A DNA stretch of 64,000 bases from NCBI RefSeq assembly GCF_965262965.1, contig NZ_OZ253573.1, positions 1,302,001-1,366,000 of the forward strand, written 5' to 3'. This stretch comes from Poriferisodalis sp965262965 (lineage in GTDB: Bacteria > Actinomycetota > Acidimicrobiia > Acidimicrobiales > Poriferisodalaceae). A program made the position numbers and the translations under genes. Under the pieces are notes generated by a model, which had not been told where the DNA came from, did not search any database, and worked only from the letters and a program-made list of their open reading frames with translations. The first letter of the stretch is position 1. Every line of letters begins with the position of its first letter. Below, one piece after another: positions 60,668-64,000 of the stretch.

Positions 60668-62650
60668 ATGGAACCTGGGCTGATCGCTCCGCTGCAGGGA
60701 AGCCTGCCGCCGCATCGCGTGGCGTACTTGCCGATCGTGGACCGGCCTCGGGTTCGCTGGCCGAACGATGCCCGCGTCGCGCTGTGGATCGCACCGAACG
60801 TCGAGCACTACGAGTATCTGCCGCCGCGTGACCCCCAGCGCAACACGTGGACCCGGTCGCCGCACCCCGATGTGCAGGGATACGGCTACCGCGACTACGG
60901 CAACCGAGTCGGCTTCTGGAGAATGGTCGATGTGCTCGACCGCTACGGCGTGGTCGGCACGGCCTCGACGAACCTCGCCGTGTTCGACCACTACCCCGAG
61001 GTGGGCGCAGCGATGGTTGAACGCGGGTGGGAAATCATGTCCCACGGCATCTACAACACCCGCTACATCTCCTCGATCGACGAGACCGCCGAGCGGGCGT
61101 TCTACATCGAGTGCATCGAGGCGCTGCGCAGCCACGCCGGCCAACAGCTGCGAGGCATGCTCGGCCCGGCGGTGTCGAACTCGGCCCTCACGCCAGACCT
61201 CATGGCCGAAGCCGGGCTGATTTACCACGCCGACTGGTTCCACGACGACCAGCCGGTGCCGCTGGCGACTCGGAGCGGTCAGCGGCTCGTGTCGGTGCCA
61301 TATTCGATGGAGCTGAACGACGTGCCGGTGTTCACCCAGCACCACGACACCGACGACTTCGTGGCCATGGCACGAACACAGATCGATGTGCTGCGCCGCG
61401 AAGCCGACGACGGCGCCGGCGGCCGGGTGATGTGCGTGGCGCTGCATCCGTACCTGATGGGGATGCCGCATCGAGTCGACGGGCTCGCAGCAATGCTCGA
61501 GTACCTGATGGGCCACGACGACGTGTGGCAGACCACCGCTAGCCAGATCGCACAGCACTTCATCGACCATCACTACGACGACTTCGCCGCTCACGACCCG
61601 GAGCCGCCGGATCCGCCGCAATCGCGACCGCGCATTGCGGCAGCCTCAGCCCCGGGCCCACGCCCCGCAGCACCGCTGCAGGCCCCCTACGAGTTTGGCC
61701 CTGCCCATCTCCAGCACGGCATGGACCACCCGTACTACGACTGGTCGCCGCTGCCGGGCCGTCCCCGATTCGAATGGCCGAACGGCAGCCCCCTCGCGGT
61801 CGGCGCGGTGATCGTTCTCGAGCACGTCGAATGGGAACCGCCGCCAGACGCCTACTCGTTACGACGTCGCAGCGGCGGGCTGGCGCGCTTGCCCGCGCCC
61901 GACTACCCCCAGCTCACGATCCGCGAGTACGGCCACCGAGTCGGCATCTTCCGCCTGCTCGACACCCTCGAACGGCACAGCATTGCCGCGACGGTGGCGA
62001 TGGATGCGCTCACAGCACAGCACTACGGCTGGCTGGCGTCCCACCTCGTCGAACGAGGATGCGAGATTGCTGCGCGGGGCATCGCAGCGACCCGGCTCAT
62101 CACCTCGAAGGACTCCGAGGCTGACGAGCGAACAGCGACCGCTGAGAGCCTCGATGCCATCGAGACCGCGACCGGGATGCGGCCGACCACGTGGTTCTCC
62201 GCCGAAGGTGTCGAGTCGTTCCGCACCCCGGCGCTGCTGGCCGAGGCCGGCGTCGACTGTGTGCTGGACTGGCCCAACGACGAGCAGCCCTACCTGATGA
62301 CGACCGACGGCGTGCTGGACGGAGTGGCACCCCAGCCGGGCACGCCTGCGATGGTGTCGCTGCCGCTATTCCTCGAAGCCGATGACGAGTTCGCGCTTTG
62401 GCACCGCCGGGCGACGCTTGACGGCTGGCGCGAGATCATCACGGGCGCCGCAGCACGCATGTACCGCGACGGACTCGAACACCCCGCGGGCAGCCGCCTG
62501 CTCATGCTGACCTTGCGTCCGTGGCTGGCCGGCCAGCCATTCCGAACGCCGGTGCTCGATGGCGCCCTCAGCCACATCAACGGGCTCGGCGGAATCCACT
62601 CAGCGTCTGCGGCGAGCCTCGCGGCCCACGCTCGCAGCACGCTCGCCTAG
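60668..62650 (+). CDS. Double-domain polysaccharide-deacetylase/allantoinase-like protein
   Basis: The 660-residue protein has two NodB-like domains (about 15-310 and 360-650) joined by a Pro/Ala-rich linker. Domain 1 has RVALWIAPNVEHYEYLPP, YRDYGNRVGFWRMVDVLDRY, WEIMSHGIYNTRYISSIDE and CVALHPYLMGMPHRVDGL, close to PuuE-type deacetylase/hydrolases. Domain 2 repeats the layout (IREYGHRVGIFRLLDTLERH) but the SHG motif is ARG (EIAARGIAATRL) and the HPYLMG motif is RPWLAG, so it probably lacks the metal site. Substrate is unknown. The stop shares CTAG (62647-62650) with the convergent monooxygenase stop. Confidence 0.82.
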   Translation: MEPGLIAPLQGSLPPHRVAYLPIVDRPRVRWPNDARVALWIAPNVEHYEYLPPRDPQRNTWTRSPHPDVQGYGYRDYGNRVGFWRMVDVLDRYGVVGTASTNLAVFDHYPEVGAAMVERGWEIMSHGIYNTRYISSIDETAERAFYIECIEALRSHAGQQLRGMLGPAVSNSALTPDLMAEAGLIYHADWFHDDQPVPLATRSGQRLVSVPYSMELNDVPVFTQHHDTDDFVAMARTQIDVLRREADDGAGGRVMCVALHPYLMGMPHRVDGLAAMLEYLMGHDDVWQTTASQIAQHFIDHHYDDFAAHDPEPPDPPQSRPRIAAASAPGPRPAAPLQAPYEFGPAHLQHGMDHPYYDWSPLPGRPRFEWPNGSPLAVGAVIVLEHVEWEPPPDAYSLRRRSGGLARLPAPDYPQLTIREYGHRVGIFRLLDTLERHSIAATVAMDALTAQHYGWLASHLVERGCEIAARGIAATRLITSKDSEADERTATAESLDAIETATGMRPTTWFSAEGVESFRTPALLAEAGVDCVLDWPNDEQPYLMTTDGVLDGVAPQPGTPAMVSLPLFLEADDEFALWHRRATLDGWREIITGAAARMYRDGLEHPAGSRLLMLTLRPWLAGQPFRTPVLDGALSHINGLGGIHSASAASLAAHARSTLA

Positions 62651-64000
62651 CCCAAGCGCCACGTGCCGGGGGCGGGAACCTCCAACCCGATGTGGTCGCG
62701 CAGGGTGGTGCCGCCGTATTCGGTGCGCAACAGACCGCGGCGCTGCAGCTCGGGAATCACCAGCTCGACAAAATCCTCGAAGGCTCCGGGCATGTGGGTG
62801 CCTGCGATGACAAAACCGTCGACGGCTTGCTCGGTGAACCACTCCTCGAAATAGTCGGCCAGCTCGGTGGGCCCGCCCACGGTGGGATGGGCGAGGCGGC
62901 CCCGCCCCGACACCCGCACGAAGTCACGCACGGTCGGGTTGGAACGCCCGGTGATCGCCAGCACCTGATTGCGGATGCCCTGGATGCCGGTCATGGCGTC
63001 GAGATCGTCATCGGACAGCGGCTCGTCGAGGTCGCGGCTGGCAAAGTCGAAGTTGAGTCCTTCTGAGAGCAGAGAGAGGTCGTCGACAAGCGTCGGCAGC
63101 TCGTCGTAGGCAGCGCGCCGATCCTCGGCTTCTGCCATCGTGTGGCCCACCACCGGAAACGTCAGGTTCGTGATCTTGACCTGGTCGGGGTCGCGGCCAA
63201 GCTCGGCGATCTGGGACTTCACCGCTGCGTAGTGCTCGACGGCAGAGTCGAGCCGCACGTGGCTCACGAACAGCAGCTCCCCCCAGCGTGCGGCAAAAGC
63301 AGTGCCCCGCCCGCTCTGGCCCGCCTGGATGATCACCGGATGGCCTTGGGGCGTGCGCGGCACGGTGAACGGGCCTCGCGACGAGTACCAGCGGCCCTCG
63401 TGGTCCAGCCGGTGTACGCGATCACCGTGCGCGTACAGGCCCGTTTCGCGATCCGCAGCGATGGCGTCGGTCTCCCACGTGTCCCAGTGGCCGTGGACCA
63501 CCTCCATGAACTCGTCGGCTCGGTCGTAGCGCTCGTCGTGCGCTGGAGCGTGGGTGAGGCCCATGTTGCGGGCTTCGTTGTCGTTGACCGACGTGACGAC
63601 ATTCCACGCAGCTCGTCCGCCGGTGAGGTGGTCGAGCGTGGCAAAGACACGGGCGACGTGGAAGGGCTCGTAGTACGTCGTCGAGTAGGTGGCGCCGAGG
63701 CCGAGCCGGCTCGTGGACATGCCCATGGCAGTCAGCACCGTGACCGGGTCCAGCTTCACGCAGCGGATGCCGGCCTCGACGGTGTGCCGGTGATCGCCGC
63801 CGAACATGTCGGGCATCGCGAGCCGGTCGTCAAAGAAGCCGAGATCGAAGCAGCCCGCCTCGAGCACGCCGCCGATGTGGCGGTAGTAGTCGAAGCTGGT
63901 CACGTCGTGACGTGCGTGGGGATGCCGCCACGCGGCGGGGATCGTCGTGCAGTTCTGCGCCTGCAGGAATCCAACCAGCACGATCTGACGCTGCGTTCTC
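62647..64000 (-). CDS. NtaA/SnaA/DszA-type flavin-dependent monooxygenase, 5' end outside window
   Basis: The luciferase-like enzyme has QIVLVGFLQAQNCT at the start, FDLGFFDDRLAMPDMFG, GMSTSRLGLGATYSTTYYEP, RAAWNVVTSVNDNEARNMGL, PVIIQAGQSGRGTAFAARWG, and a C-terminal YFEEWFTEQAVDGFVIAGTH. These are typical of FMNH2-using monooxygenases acting on nitrilotriacetate, sulfones or sulfonates. The frame is open to the right edge; GTG 63981 is the last start inside the window but family members usually begin a few residues earlier, so the true start is likely beyond 64000. It is convergent with the deacetylase-like gene. Confidence 0.88.
   Translation of the reverse strand, partial: RTQRQIVLVGFLQAQNCTTIPAAWRHPHARHDVTSFDYYRHIGGVLEAGCFDLGFFDDRLAMPDMFGGDHRHTVEAGIRCVKLDPVTVLTAMGMSTSRLGLGATYSTTYYEPFHVARVFATLDHLTGGRAAWNVVTSVNDNEARNMGLTHAPAHDERYDRADEFMEVVHGHWDTWETDAIAADRETGLYAHGDRVHRLDHEGRWYSSRGPFTVPRTPQGHPVIIQAGQSGRGTAFAARWGELLFVSHVRLDSAVEHYAAVKSQIAELGRDPDQVKITNLTFPVVGHTMAEAEDRRAAYDELPTLVDDLSLLSEGLNFDFASRDLDEPLSDDDLDAMTGIQGIRNQVLAITGRSNPTVRDFVRVSGRGRLAHPTVGGPTELADYFEEWFTEQAVDGFVIAGTHMPGAFEDFVELVIPELQRRGLLRTEYGGTTLRDHIGLEVPAPGTWRLG

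Noticed and set aside
59996..61621. Long minus-strand open frame of 541 codons
   Set aside because: Its first two-thirds is antisense to the deacetylase-like gene and is low-complexity His/Val/Arg-rich; only the part after about 60565 is protein-like and is annotated as a broken membrane-protein paralogue.

Overview
The window is high-GC DNA that reads as an Actinomycetota chromosome, most plausibly Acidimicrobiia. Signs are a DUF222-HNH endonuclease, SCO6745-type proteins, ergothioneine genes, a fully fused acyl-CoA carboxylase, large CaiB-type CoA-transferases and frequent GTG/TTG starts. The class-level placement is inference; no rRNA or other marker gene is present.

Region 1 (about 1-16.9 kb) is a defence island. 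Three plus-strand genes carry Rx(4-6)H motifs of the HEPN type (474-3908). They face a minus-strand operon hsdM-hsdS-hsdR-(DUF1883-TIR)-DUF2806 (13711 to 3961). The DUF1883-TIR gene is cut in two by an IS630-type element with perfect 13-bp terminal repeats and a TA duplication; removing the element restores an in-frame 287-residue protein. A divergent SMC/OLD-like ATPase and a Panacea/MazF-type toxin-antitoxin pair follow. The toxin pair lies between two diverged copies of the 3' end of a coxL-type gene.

Region 2 (17-30 kb) is catabolic. It holds a decayed coxL-like gene, an EamA transporter, and a minus-strand operon (amidase, carnitine dehydrogenase-thioesterase fusion, acyl-CoA dehydrogenase, ADP-forming acyl-CoA ligase, CaiD-like hydratase) that fits gamma-butyrobetaine/carnitine breakdown to glycine betaine. 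A vapBC pair, a second enoyl-CoA hydratase, a dienelactone-hydrolase-like protein and an SCO6745-family protein follow.

Region 3 (30-45.7 kb) is rearranged. A nitroreductase plus the 3' end of egtD is duplicated (33.3-34.1 kb and 42.6-43.5 kb). Between the copies lies a 5'-truncated SCO6745 paralogue, itself split by a 7.7-kb insertion flanked by 9-bp direct repeats. The insertion carries a complete oligopeptide-type ABC importer, an endonuclease/exonuclease/phosphatase-family hydrolase and a transposase remnant. Intact egtD and egtB follow.

Region 4 (45.9-64 kb) holds a fused biotin-dependent acyl-CoA carboxylase, a DUF4143 ATPase, a small helix-turn-helix-like protein, two decayed genes, two tandem double-domain CoA-transferases, a membrane-protein family with one intact and two broken members, a double-domain polysaccharide-deacetylase-like protein and a flavin-dependent monooxygenase that runs off the right edge.
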